Part shown: positions 1 through 7,509 of the stretch, piece by piece
How the letters are laid out: every line of letters starts with the position of its first letter
Numbering within the stretch: the stretch's first letter is position 1
Source of the DNA: a bacterium UBP12_UBA5184
GTDB taxonomy: Bacteria; Vulcanimicrobiota; Vulcanimicrobiia; Vulcanimicrobiales; Vulcanimicrobiaceae
DNA: 12,890 nt
NCBI GenBank assembly: GCA_002413145.1
Contig: DHWK01000064.1
Coordinates: forward strand, 1,425-14,314
Direction: 5' to 3'
Notes under the pieces: generated by a model
The model's input: only the letters and a program-made list of their open reading frames with translations
What the model was told of the DNA's origin: nothing
The model's database searches: none
Program-made: the position numbers and the translations under genes

Positions 1-59
1 CGGCGCGCAGCGCGTCGCGCATCTTCTGTTGCTGCGCGGCGCCTGAGAAGAGGCTGGAT
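1..59 (-). other. Possible start of the next leftward gene, not resolved
   Basis: The minus strand remains open here after the PaiB-like gene. An ATG at 63-61 overlaps the PaiB stop as ATGA, the coupling style used elsewhere in this block, and would give a peptide starting MNPASSQAPRS. A second ATG at 22-20, in another frame, would give MRDALRA. Neither has a convincing Shine-Dalgarno sequence, and too few codons are visible to choose. I cannot name a product; the operon may continue to the left. Confidence 0.2.
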
Positions 60-701
60 TCATTCGGTCTCGCGCATGATGCGGGCCGTGGCGCGGTCGG
101 CTTCGCGCTCGGAGTCGGCAAGCGCTCTGCGTGCGCCGGCGCGATCTGCCGGCGGCCGGTTCTGACTCATCTTCCATTTCCCGTACAAGCGCCGGATCGG
201 TAAGCGTAAGCCGACGATGCCGCGCAATTGGGTCGAGACGAAATCGTCGGGCGCGTCGCTCGGCGACCAGCGTTCGGCGAATCGGCGCTCGTGCTCGGCG
301 GTTAGCCGCGTAACCAAATCGCGCAGCGACGGTTCGTCCTCAAAGACCTCGAGCGGTCCGTAGGCGTGGACCGCGAGGTAGTTCCAAGTTGGGACGACTT
401 TGCCGCTCTCGACTTTCGTGGCGTACCACGACGGCGAGACGTAGGCGTGCGGGCCGAGAAAAATCGCGAGCGCCTCCGTCTCGGGCTGCACCAGACGCCA
501 CTGCGGGTTGGGGCGCGCGAAATGAAAGAGCAGCCGGCCAAAGTCACCCTGCCCGGGTTCGAGGAGGATCGGCACGTGGCTCGCGACGAGTCCATCGGGG
601 CCGCTCTGGACGACCGTGCCGAAAGGGTACGCGACGATGGCGGCGTGCAACCGAGCCAGATCATGTTCTTCAAAATGCGGCGGTATGTACGGCGCGTTCA
701 A
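60..701 (-). CDS. PaiB-like FMN-binding protein
   Basis: A 213-residue protein of the PaiB family (FMN-binding split-barrel fold), close to the usual family length of about 200. Visible family landmarks are YIPPHFEEHD at the N-terminus, SHVPILLEP near 41-49, HAYVSPSWY at 85-93, VPTWNYLAVHAYG at 103-115 and GKWKMSQNR at 174-182. PaiB of Bacillus subtilis is a negative transcriptional regulator of protease and sporulation genes, but most homologues have no tested role. The partner acetyltransferase PaiA is not adjacent. The start is a TTG at 701-699, supported by AAGGAA 9 bases upstream and by the family N-terminus; no ATG fits. It lies 27 bases after the ABM gene on the same strand, so co-transcription is likely. 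Family assignment is firm, regulatory function uncertain. Confidence 0.88.
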   Translation of the reverse strand: MNAPYIPPHFEEHDLARLHAAIVAYPFGTVVQSGPDGLVASHVPILLEPGQGDFGRLLFHFARPNPQWRLVQPETEALAIFLGPHAYVSPSWYATKVESGKVVPTWNYLAVHAYGPLEVFEDEPSLRDLVTRLTAEHERRFAERWSPSDAPDDFVSTQLRGIVGLRLPIRRLYGKWKMSQNRPPADRAGARRALADSEREADRATARIMRETE

Positions 702-710
702 CGTGTGGCG

Positions 711-716
711 TTCCTT
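711..716 (-). promoter_or_regulatory. Ribosome binding site for the TTG-started PaiB-like gene
   Basis: AAGGAA on the minus strand lies 9 bases upstream of the TTG start codon at 701-699. It sits in the 27-base gap after the preceding stop codon and decides the unusual start. Confidence 0.6.
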
Positions 717-728
717 GCGCTCGTCGGC

Positions 729-1022
729 CTACGCTTCATCGAGCGGCCGATAGAGAGCTGGTTCGCGCGTCGCCATGATCGTCTGCAGTCCGTTTTTCCC
801 ATAGAGCTGAAAATGCGGCGAGTTGCGGTGCGCATCGAGCGCCTTCTCGTCCTCGTACTGCTCGTAGATGAAGAACGTTTTCGAATCGTCCTTGGCGCGG
901 TGTACGACGTACATCCGGCAGCCGGGCTCGGCGCGCGAAGCCGGGATCAGGCGCCGAAAATACTCGACGGCAGCCTCTTCTTTACCGGGCGCAAACGTGT
1001 AGGTTACGGCGAGAGCGATCAT
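729..1022 (-). CDS. ABM-domain small protein, putative quinol monooxygenase
   Basis: A 97-residue protein made of one antibiotic biosynthesis monooxygenase (ABM, dimeric alpha-beta barrel) domain. The pattern is typical of the YgiN-like group: MIALAVTYTFAPG as the first strand, EPGCRMY near 32-38, and FFIYEQYEDEKALDAHRNSPHF near 50-71. YgiN of E. coli acts on quinols; many relatives oxidise or detoxify small aromatic compounds, and the substrate here cannot be told. The reading frame stays open far upstream inside kamA in a shifted frame, so the start rests on the domain boundary: ATG at 1022-1020, 38 bases after the kamA stop. Shine-Dalgarno support is weak (a G-run just upstream). Its place behind kdd and kamA suggests co-transcription but not a role in lysine breakdown. 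Confidence 0.85.
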   Translation of the reverse strand: MIALAVTYTFAPGKEEAAVEYFRRLIPASRAEPGCRMYVVHRAKDDSKTFFIYEQYEDEKALDAHRNSPHFQLYGKNGLQTIMATREPALYRPLDEA

Positions 1023-1060
1023 GCCCCGTCGTAGAACGCCTGCGCCGCCGGGACCTGCGG

Positions 1061-2428
1061 CTAGGCCGGGACATAGGTGCGGGGGCCGCCGGCCTTGAGG
1101 ATGGCCTCGGCGATCATCTCCTCGGCGCTTTGCGGGTGTTGCCAGCGAGCCTGGGCTTCCGGGCCGAGGGTATCGATCGGATCGAAGTAGACGAAGTGCT
1201 TGCCGGGCTTGACGCTCGGCGCCGAATAGACCGCGATCCCGTTTTCGCGATCGTAGTGGTCGAAGGAATGCACGTCGCGCTTTCCGCCCCCGCCCGGCGC
1301 GTCGCAGACGAAGGTCGGCGTATTGAAGCCGGCGGTCGAGCCGCGCACAAATTTCTCGACGTCGAGGGCAGTCTGGATCGAGGTGCGCAGATCTTCGACG
1401 CCCTTCACGAGGTCGTGCATGTAGACGTAGTACGGGTGGGCGTTGAGATAGCCGAGTCGCTTCACCAGGAGTTGCATGACGTGCGGATCGTCGTTCACGC
1501 CCCGAATGAGGACGCTTTGGTTGCGCACGGTGATCGCGCGCTCGAACAGGAGCCGCATCGCTTTTTCGGTGATCCAGCTGATCTCGTTCGGATTGTTGAA
1601 GTGCGTGTGAATCACGACTTCCTTTCCGAGCGCACGGCCCTTTTCGACGATTGCCGCGATGGCCTCGACCCAGGCGTGGTCGGTCAAGATCTTCATCGGC
1701 ATCACCGCCGGGCCTTTGGTCGCAAAACGCATGCGGCGCACGTGGGGGATCGCCAACAGCGCTTCGCCGATCGTTGCGAGCGATTTCGCCGGGAGCTGAT
1801 AGACGTCTCCGCCGGAGATCACGATGTCCTCGAGCTCGGGACGCGAGGCGATGTAGTCGAAGGCGTCCTGCCATTGCTTGGGCGTGCGCGCCAGCGGAAC
1901 TTTGTCGACCAGGTCGGTATCGGAACCGATCGCGTACGAGCGCGTGCAGAAACGGCAGTACACCGGACAGACGGTGAGCGGCAAGAACAGCGCCTTGTCG
2001 ACGTACCGATGCGTCAGGCCGGGGACCGGCGAGTCTTCGAGCTCGTGGAGCGAGTCGAGCGTCAGCCGCGGATGATCGGGCCGTAGCCGGGAGGCGAGCG
2101 GGATGAACTGCGTGCGGAGCGGATCGGCGTAGGGCCGCGCCCAATCGATCGACGCGATCATGTAGGGCGAGACGCGCACCGCCATCGGCGCGCGCCGGAA
2201 ACCTTCGCGCGCGTCGTCGAAGAACGACGGCTCGACGAGATCTTTGACGGTCGCGAGCAATTCGTCCGGCGATTTGACGGAATTCTGGCCTTGCCAAATG
2301 TGATCGAGGAACGTCGTTTCGTCGACCTCGGCGTACTTCGGGATCGCCCGCCAGAATTCGCCTTGGCGGAAGTGCCGATAGTTCACGGCCTCGGGCGGCG
2401 CCGGCGGTTTGATGTGGGGCTCGCTCAC
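1061..2428 (-). CDS. kamA: KamA-family radical SAM lysine 2,3-aminomutase
   Basis: A 455-residue radical SAM, PLP-dependent aminomutase, predicted to interconvert L-lysine and beta-lysine. The [4Fe-4S] site is CPVYCRFC (Cys154, 158, 161). The PLP lysine is Lys383 in PGGGGK. Asp339 (in YMHDL) and Asp376 (in CDAPGGGG) align with the substrate-binding Asp293 and Asp330 of Clostridium subterminale lysine 2,3-aminomutase, which favours lysine over glutamate as substrate. The protein is longer than the 416-residue clostridial enzyme. It lacks the zinc site: the residue matching Cys268 is Asp314 in GVNDDPHVM, and no C-terminal cysteine group exists. The start is GTG at 2428, overlapping the kdd stop as GTGA, so translation is probably coupled. 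Lysine specificity is inferred from residues and neighbours; an orphan KamA with another amino acid substrate remains possible. Confidence 0.92.
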   Translation of the reverse strand: MSEPHIKPPAPPEAVNYRHFRQGEFWRAIPKYAEVDETTFLDHIWQGQNSVKSPDELLATVKDLVEPSFFDDAREGFRRAPMAVRVSPYMIASIDWARPYADPLRTQFIPLASRLRPDHPRLTLDSLHELEDSPVPGLTHRYVDKALFLPLTVCPVYCRFCTRSYAIGSDTDLVDKVPLARTPKQWQDAFDYIASRPELEDIVISGGDVYQLPAKSLATIGEALLAIPHVRRMRFATKGPAVMPMKILTDHAWVEAIAAIVEKGRALGKEVVIHTHFNNPNEISWITEKAMRLLFERAITVRNQSVLIRGVNDDPHVMQLLVKRLGYLNAHPYYVYMHDLVKGVEDLRTSIQTALDVEKFVRGSTAGFNTPTFVCDAPGGGGKRDVHSFDHYDRENGIAVYSAPSVKPGKHFVYFDPIDTLGPEAQARWQHPQSAEEMIAEAILKAGGPRTYVPA

Positions 2429-3498
2429 GCGGCGTTCCTCGCGCCGTAGCGTTCGAGAAAATAGCGGTGCAACGGCGGGTGCTCGCGCAGCGTCTGCAGC
2501 GCGATGTCGGCGTGTCCCTTGGCGTAACCGTTGCCGACGATCATGGTCACGTCCTTACCCATCCCTTCGGCGCCGAGCGCGGCCGCGGTGAACGACGTGC
2601 TCATCGAGAAAAAGTAGACCATACCCTCGTCCTTCGTGCACAGAATGGACGCCGATTCGGTCCCGGCGACGTTCACGCAATTGACCGTAAGATCGGCGAG
2701 CTCGGGGACGATCGCCGAGACCGCGGCGACGAGTCCGAGGGCATCGCGCGCATCGGCTGCGACGAAAGCATCCACATAGCCGTGCTCGCTCAGCAGGCGT
2801 GCCCCCGGGCTTTCGGCGTCGGGCGCCACGCCGACGACACGCCCGGTCGGGCCGGCGCGTTCGCGCGCCTGCGCGACGGCGAGCATCCCCGATTTTCCGT
2901 CCGCTCCCAAAACGACGATCGTCTGACCGGATTTGGCAAGGCGTCGGACTTGAGCCGGCGCACCGGCGACGTCGAGCACCGCGAGCGCAACCTCGTCGGG
3001 GATGTCGTCGGGGAGCGCGGCGTAGAGGCAGCTCTCGAACAGGATGGCGCTGCCGCGAATCCAGAGGCGGCCGGTCGTCATGTCGACGCGCACGATCTCC
3101 TCGATCGTCAGCGGCGTCAACGTCAGCGAACAGAGCGACGCGATGCGCGCGCCTTCCTTCAGATCGGAGCGCGCGCGCAGCGCCTCGCCGATGTGGCGAA
3201 CGCGACCGACGAACATCCCGCCGCTACCGGTCGCGGGATTATGCTGTTTTCCGCGTTCGGCGACCAGCGCGCGGACGTGCGCGGCGATGCGATCGGCATC
3301 GCCCCCGCAGGCCTCGACGATCTGGCGAAACGACGCAGAGTCGATATTGAGAGCGTCGACGTCGCACAGGATCTCGTTGGCGAACGCGACCGGCCGCGCG
3401 TCGAGCTTCCAGGCGTTTTGCGGCAAAGCGCCGAGCGGCTCGAGGACGCGATGCGATCCGAGCCGGCAGAGCGCGCGCGCCGGCACCTCGAACTTCAT
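2425..3498 (-). CDS. kdd: L-erythro-3,5-diaminohexanoate dehydrogenase
   Basis: A 357-residue protein that I recognise as Kdd, the NAD-linked enzyme of lysine fermentation that oxidises 3,5-diaminohexanoate to 5-amino-3-oxohexanoate. Landmarks are the conserved HNPATGSGGMFVG segment at 86-98 and a Rossmann nucleotide-binding loop TIVVLGADGKSG near 193-204. A segment rich in Ser/Thr/Leu (SLCSLTLTPLTIEEI) lies at 121-135, and VNCVN and DEGMVYFFSMSTSFT follow in the C-terminal half. Length is near that of known homologues (about 345). It overlaps the Lrp gene by ATGA upstream and kamA by GTGA downstream, so the three are probably translated in concert. Its substrate normally requires both KamA and lysine 5,6-aminomutase (KamDE); KamDE genes are absent here, so they must lie elsewhere or Kdd uses a related diamino acid. 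Confidence 0.88.
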   Translation of the reverse strand: MKFEVPARALCRLGSHRVLEPLGALPQNAWKLDARPVAFANEILCDVDALNIDSASFRQIVEACGGDADRIAAHVRALVAERGKQHNPATGSGGMFVGRVRHIGEALRARSDLKEGARIASLCSLTLTPLTIEEIVRVDMTTGRLWIRGSAILFESCLYAALPDDIPDEVALAVLDVAGAPAQVRRLAKSGQTIVVLGADGKSGMLAVAQARERAGPTGRVVGVAPDAESPGARLLSEHGYVDAFVAADARDALGLVAAVSAIVPELADLTVNCVNVAGTESASILCTKDEGMVYFFSMSTSFTAAALGAEGMGKDVTMIVGNGYAKGHADIALQTLREHPPLHRYFLERYGARNAA

Positions 3499-3992
3499 CG
3501 TCCGCTACCCGCCGCGCCGTTGCGCATCAGTCCCGCGAGCTCGAGACCCTCGCGTTCAAACGGCGTCGAGAGGACGACGGTGGTTTTCGTTCGCGCGATC
3601 CCCGCGATCGCTTTGAGCCGCGAGAGAAAATCGTCGAGATGCGCGGTCGAGCGCGTCAGAACCTTGAGCACGAAGGACTCCTCGCCGGCGACGCTATGGA
3701 TCTCCGCGATCTCCGGAAGCGCCGCTACGACGCGGGTGAACGCATCGTAGCGGACGTCGGGGTTCGTGAAGACGCTGACGAAGGCGATCAGCTCGATGCC
3801 GAGGCGGCGGCCGTCGAGACGCGCCGCGTAGCCCTTGACGAAGCCGCGCTGCTCGAGGCGCTTTACCCGATCGTGGACCGCGGACGAACCAAGCCCCACC
3901 GCGCTGCCGAGATCGGCAAACGTCGAGCGCGCGTTGCGCTGCAGCTCGGCCAGCAGGCGAAGATCCAGCTCATCGAGTTCCGTGTGGTTCAC
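3495..3992 (-). CDS. Lrp/AsnC family transcriptional regulator
   Basis: A 165-residue feast/famine regulator of normal size. The N-terminal winged helix-turn-helix covers about residues 5-60 (LDELDLRLLAELQRNARSTF, then GSSAVHDRVKRLEQRGFVKG). The C-terminal ligand-binding RAM domain spans roughly 70-150, with VAGEESFVLKV occupying the position where family members carry the effector-pocket GxxD-type turn. Such proteins form octamers or dimers of dimers and sense amino acids. As first gene of the operon, overlapping kdd by ATGA, it probably controls kdd-kamA and itself, with lysine or a derivative as a likely effector; this is inference. The start is GTG at 3992-3990, placed by the N-terminal sequence and the -10 element 6 bases upstream. 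The divergent transporter lipoprotein could be a second target. Confidence 0.9.
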   Translation of the reverse strand: MNHTELDELDLRLLAELQRNARSTFADLGSAVGLGSSAVHDRVKRLEQRGFVKGYAARLDGRRLGIELIAFVSVFTNPDVRYDAFTRVVAALPEIAEIHSVAGEESFVLKVLTRSTAHLDDFLSRLKAIAGIARTKTTVVLSTPFEREGLELAGLMRNGAAGSGR

Positions 3993-3998
3993 TCGAGG

Positions 3999-4028
3999 AT
4001 TGTAGCATGTTTATTCGGCGTTTGCCAA
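3999..4028 (-). promoter_or_regulatory. Candidate near-leaderless promoter of the Lrp-kdd-kamA operon
   Basis: Reading the minus strand, TTGGCA (4028-4023) is followed by an 18-base spacer and TACAAT (4004-3999), a good match to a housekeeping -35/-10 pair. The -10 ends only 6 bases before the GTG start of the Lrp gene, so transcription should begin at or within a base or two of the start codon, giving a leaderless mRNA. No Shine-Dalgarno sequence is present, which agrees. Confidence 0.45.
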
Positions 4029-4131
4029 GTGATGGCGGATGATATCCGGGAAAATGCCTCTAAAACAGGACAGCCGTGTAAGCGGTCTTGGGCGGCGGGG
4101 AGCCTCTCGGCCCGCGGCGCAGACTAAAACG

Positions 4132-5724
4132 ATGCGTCTGCTGCCGGCCATCGCGGGCTTCGCGGCGTGCTTGGCCGGCTGCGCCGCGCCCGGCTCGGCC
4201 CCCCCCTCGACGGTGCACTTCGACATCTCCGCCGATCCGGCGACGCTGCTGCCGCTCTTCGCGCGCGGCGATGCGGGCAACGTCGATCAGGAGCTGGCGC
4301 ACCTCACTTTCGAACCATTCTTCGACCTCGATCGGGCCGGCCGTCCCGTGCCGGAGCTGCTCTCGGTGATTCCGAGCGTGCGCAACGGTGGCGTCTCGAA
4401 GGACGGACGAACGCTCGTCTACCATTTGCGTCGCGGCGCCCGCTGGAGCGACGGCGTGGAGATCACCGCGAGCGACGTCCTATTCACGTTGCGGGCGATC
4501 CTCGATCCGGCGAATCCGGTGGGATCGCGCGAAGGCTACGACCTCATCGATCGCGCCGGCGCGCCCGACGCGCACACCGTGCGCTTCCATCTCAAGCGTC
4601 CCTGGGCGCCGGCGGTTGCGACCTTCTTTACGTACGGCACCGCTCCGCAGTACGTCTTGCCCGCCCACGTTTTGGAGCGGCAGCGCCCGCTCGCGCGCTC
4701 GGCGTTCGCCGGCGCACCGACCGTCGGCGACGGCCCGTATCTGTTCGAACGCTGGAAGCGAGGCGACAGGCTCACCTATCGCGCCAATCCGCGCTATTGG
4801 CGCGGCCGCCCGAAGATCGACCGGCTTTCCGTCGACATCGTTCCGGATCCGAACTCGAACCTCACGCTCCTGCGCTCGGGGGCGATCGAATTCAACCTCG
4901 TGGCGCCGGTGCAAATCGCGACGCTAAAAGACAAACCGGAGATCGCCTTGATACGCGTTCCGACCGCAATTGTCGCCGGCCTCGCCTTCAACACGAGGCA
5001 TCCGCCCCTCGACGACGTGCGCGTCCGCCGCGCGCTCGCGGCCTCGATCGATCGGACTGCGATCAGCGCCAAGATTACGTTCGGCAACTATCCCGTCGCC
5101 GACTCGGATCGTCCCCGCTTCTCGTGGGCCTTCGATCCCGGCATCACCGAGCCGCGCTACGATCCCTCGCTCGCCGACCGCCTTTTCGACCAGGCCGGCT
5201 GGCGCCGCGGCCCGGGCGGGCGGCGCCAAAAGAACGGGCAGACGCTCGAGCTGAACTACGTGCAGTTCGTCGAGACGACGACCGGGATGCGCGTCGCTGC
5301 GTTCGCGCAGCGCCAATTCAGCGAGCGCGGCGTCTATACGCCGGTGCGGCAAGCGACGCAGGCGCAATTCTATCTTCCCGCGAGCGGTATCTTGGCGAGT
5401 GGGAAATTCGATCTCGCCTATGTCCCGTGGACGATGGGCGCGGACCCCGACGATCGTTTCTTGCTCGGCTGCGCCGGTCCGGCGAACTACATGCGGTATT
5501 GCGATGCGATGGTCGAGCGCCTCGAGAACAGCGCGGTCGCGGATCCGCGCCGGACGGCCCGGCGCGAGGCGTATCGCGCGATCGACCGCATCGTTGCGCG
5601 CACCGTCCCGATCGTCTACCTGTTCAACGCGGGCTACGTGTACGCGTACAACAAACGCTTGCGCGGCTTCGCCCCGAACGCTTTCTCCCCGACCTGGAAC
5701 GCCTACGGCTGGAGCCTGAAATGA
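4132..5724 (+). CDS. ABC transporter substrate-binding lipoprotein (family 5, peptide/nickel type)
   Basis: A 530-residue solute-binding protein of the extracellular family 5 (DppA/OppA-like). It starts with a lipoprotein signal peptide, MRLLPAIAGFAACLAGC, with Cys17 as the expected lipidated residue after the LAG lipobox. Family hallmarks follow: an early strand with ADPATLLPLF, the DGRTLVYHLRRGARWSDG signature near residues 90-107, GDGPYLFERWKRGD near 200, VRRALAASIDR near 300, and a C-terminal domain ending NAYGWSLK. The frame is open to an earlier ATG at 4039, but that would add 31 residues before the signal peptide, so 4132 is preferred; no clear Shine-Dalgarno precedes it. No permease or ATPase gene is adjacent, so it must share a transporter encoded elsewhere. 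It diverges from the lysine operon. The ligand is unknown; small peptides are the default guess. Confidence 0.9.
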   Translation: MRLLPAIAGFAACLAGCAAPGSAPPSTVHFDISADPATLLPLFARGDAGNVDQELAHLTFEPFFDLDRAGRPVPELLSVIPSVRNGGVSKDGRTLVYHLRRGARWSDGVEITASDVLFTLRAILDPANPVGSREGYDLIDRAGAPDAHTVRFHLKRPWAPAVATFFTYGTAPQYVLPAHVLERQRPLARSAFAGAPTVGDGPYLFERWKRGDRLTYRANPRYWRGRPKIDRLSVDIVPDPNSNLTLLRSGAIEFNLVAPVQIATLKDKPEIALIRVPTAIVAGLAFNTRHPPLDDVRVRRALAASIDRTAISAKITFGNYPVADSDRPRFSWAFDPGITEPRYDPSLADRLFDQAGWRRGPGGRRQKNGQTLELNYVQFVETTTGMRVAAFAQRQFSERGVYTPVRQATQAQFYLPASGILASGKFDLAYVPWTMGADPDDRFLLGCAGPANYMRYCDAMVERLENSAVADPRRTARREAYRAIDRIVARTVPIVYLFNAGYVYAYNKRLRGFAPNAFSPTWNAYGWSLK

Positions 5725-5773
5725 AGGTCGTCCCGCGCCCCGTCCCCGGTGGCTCCGCCGTCGAGCGCAGGAA

Positions 5774-7195
5774 CTAAAGGGCCTTGACCGCCGTCGCCAG
5801 CTTTTCGACCGACGCCTTCGCATCGCCGAAGAGCATCATCGTATTGGGCAACTCGTAGAGCGGATTGTCGATGCCGGCGAAGCCTGGTTTCATCGAACGC
5901 TTGAGGACGACGACGTTGTGCGCTTTGTCGACGTCGAGGATCGGCATCCCGTAGATCGGGCTCGAGGCGACGGTGCGCGCGGCCGGGTTGGTGACGTCGT
6001 TGGCGCCGATGACGAGCGCGACGTCGGTGCGAGGAAACTCCGGGTTGATGTCGTCCATGTCGTAGAGCGCCGTGTACGGAACGTTGGCTTCGGCCAGCAG
6101 CACGTTCATGTGCCCGGGCATGCGCCCGGCGACGGGATGGATCGCGTACTTGACCTCGACGCCGTGCTTCTCGAGCTGCGTCTCCAACTCGCGCACGCTG
6201 TGCTGCGCCTGGGCCACCGCCATCCCGTAACCGGGGACGACGACGACCTGCTTCGCGAAGGCAAGCATCGTCGCGACGTCGTCGACGGTTGCCTCGCGGA
6301 TCGTTCCGGTCGCGCCGGGGACGGCGCCGCCGGCAGCGGCGCCCGCGACGACCCTTCCGAACGCGCCGAACAGAACGTTGCTTATCGAACGATTCATCGC
6401 TTTGCTCATCAGCATCGTGAGCAGCGTCCCGGAGGCGCCGACCAGTGCGCCGCTGATGATCAGGACGTTGTTGCCGAGCACGAAGCCGGTCATCGCGGCG
6501 GCCAGACCGGTGAAGGAATTGAGCAGCGAGATGATGACCGGCATGTCGGCGCCGCCGATCGGCAACACGAAGAGGATGCCGAGCAGCGCCGCCGCGCCGA
6601 GCGCGACGAAGTAAGCCGGGACGGGATCGACGTCGGCGATCGTGAGGCCGGCGCCGCCGACGATCGCGAGCGCGACGAGCGCGTTGACGACCTGCTGGCC
6701 GGGATACGTCAGCGGCCGCCCCGTCATCAATTCCTGCAACTTCGAGAAAGCGATGATGCTGCCGGTGAAACTGACCGCACCGATCACGCTCGACAGGACG
6801 ATCGCCAGCGACTGGTCCCAGCCGATCGCGTTCGCCGCCGGGTCGAGGTGCAGGAACTCGGCCGCCGCGACCATCGCCGCGGCGCCGCCGCCGGCGCCGT
6901 TGAAGAGCGCGACCATCTGGGGCATCGCGGTCATCTTGACCGCGCGCGCGGAGTAGATGCCGACCAGCGCACCGCCGCCGAGCCCGACCGCGACGACCCA
7001 CCACGCGGCCGACCAGTCGAGTAAGACGCCCGTGGCGGCGAGCGCGATCGCCATTCCGAGCATCGAGATGCGATTCCCGGTGCGCGCCGTCTTCGGATTG
7101 CTCAAGAAGCGCAATCCCAAGATGAAACAGATCCCGGTGACGAGGTACGTGCCGTCGATCGCGACTTGCGTCGCGCTCGCCGCTTCGGAAGGCAT
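5774..7195 (-). CDS. pntB: NAD(P) transhydrogenase beta subunit
   Basis: A 473-residue membrane subunit of proton-translocating transhydrogenase, which moves hydride between NADH and NADP coupled to the proton gradient. The first two thirds hold many transmembrane helices (e.g. TYLVTGICFILGLRFLS, WWVVAVGLGGGALVGIYSA, and the ALFNGAGGGAAAMVA segment). The C-terminal third is the NADP-binding domain III, with VVVPGYGMAVAQAQHSVREL, HPVAGRMPGHMNVLLAEA, YDMDDINPEF, VIGANDVTNPAA and LKRSMKPGFAGIDNPL. Length is slightly above the usual 460. It is last in the pntAA-pntAB-pntB operon; its ATG shares one base with the pntAB stop (TGATG). It converges with the lipoprotein gene across 49 bases in which I see no clear terminator hairpin. 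Confidence 0.97.
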   Translation of the reverse strand: MPSEAASATQVAIDGTYLVTGICFILGLRFLSNPKTARTGNRISMLGMAIALAATGVLLDWSAAWWVVAVGLGGGALVGIYSARAVKMTAMPQMVALFNGAGGGAAAMVAAAEFLHLDPAANAIGWDQSLAIVLSSVIGAVSFTGSIIAFSKLQELMTGRPLTYPGQQVVNALVALAIVGGAGLTIADVDPVPAYFVALGAAALLGILFVLPIGGADMPVIISLLNSFTGLAAAMTGFVLGNNVLIISGALVGASGTLLTMLMSKAMNRSISNVLFGAFGRVVAGAAAGGAVPGATGTIREATVDDVATMLAFAKQVVVVPGYGMAVAQAQHSVRELETQLEKHGVEVKYAIHPVAGRMPGHMNVLLAEANVPYTALYDMDDINPEFPRTDVALVIGANDVTNPAARTVASSPIYGMPILDVDKAHNVVVLKRSMKPGFAGIDNPLYELPNTMMLFGDAKASVEKLATAVKAL

Positions 7196-7509
7196 CAGCG
7201 TTGCGCTCCCTCGCGGCCGGGCGGCGACTCGTGCGGCTTGAACATCGAGAGCATCCGTTCGGTCACGACGTAGCCGCCGAAGACGTTGAGCGAGGCGAGA
7301 AAGACGACCACGACCGAGAGCACCGGCCCGAGGGTCGGCGCCGCAACCACCGCCACCAAGAGCGCGCCGACCAGCACGATGCCGTGAATCGCATTGGTCG
7401 CCGACATCAGCGGCGTGTGCAGCATCGACGGCACCTTCGAAATCACTTCAAAGCCGACGAACACCGCGAGGATAAAGACCGTCAGTTCGGTCAGAAGATG
7501 GGCGCTCAT
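7195..7509 (-). CDS. pntAB: NAD(P) transhydrogenase alpha subunit, membrane part
   Basis: A 104-residue integral membrane protein corresponding to the C-terminal membrane domain of E. coli PntA, encoded separately as in Rhodospirillum rubrum. Three or more hydrophobic helices are visible (LTVFILAVFVGFEVI, IVLVGALLVAVVAA, VVVVFLASLNVFGGYVV). The conserved VPSMLHTPLMSATNAIHGI loop lies at about 25-43 and GGYVVTERMLSMF near the end. It joins PntB in forming the proton channel. It overlaps the pntAA stop by four bases (ATGA), and pntB begins within its own stop codon, so stoichiometric, coupled translation is likely. Confidence 0.96.
   Translation of the reverse strand: MSAHLLTELTVFILAVFVGFEVISKVPSMLHTPLMSATNAIHGIVLVGALLVAVVAAPTLGPVLSVVVVFLASLNVFGGYVVTERMLSMFKPHESPPGREGAQR

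Noticed and set aside
1130..2086. A 318-codon plus-strand open frame antisense to kamA
   Set aside because: High-GC shadow of a well-supported gene; the composition (many His, Arg, Asp, Val) is typical of antisense translation and no motif is seen.
729..2297. A 522-codon minus-strand open frame covering most of kamA and all of the ABM gene
   Set aside because: Its upstream part is arginine-rich, low-complexity translation of kamA in a shifted frame. Only the last 97 codons (the ABM protein) resemble a protein family.
2467..3750. A 427-codon plus-strand open frame antisense to kdd and the Lrp gene
   Set aside because: Antisense shadow crossing two confident genes; no recognisable domain or ribosome binding site.
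4060..4130. Direct repeat CTAAAAC at 4060-4066 and 4124-4130 before the lipoprotein gene, considered as a regulator site or riboswitch element
   Set aside because: Seven-base repeat only, no palindrome, no consensus of a lysine or other riboswitch found; chance is a fair explanation.
4039..4131. Upstream ATG extending the binding lipoprotein by 31 residues
   Set aside because: It would bury the lipoprotein signal peptide and lipobox internally, and the added residues look non-coding.
5918..7024. A 368-codon plus-strand open frame antisense to pntB
   Set aside because: Composition is dominated by Arg, Asp and His, as expected for antisense of a hydrophobic membrane protein gene; no family features.
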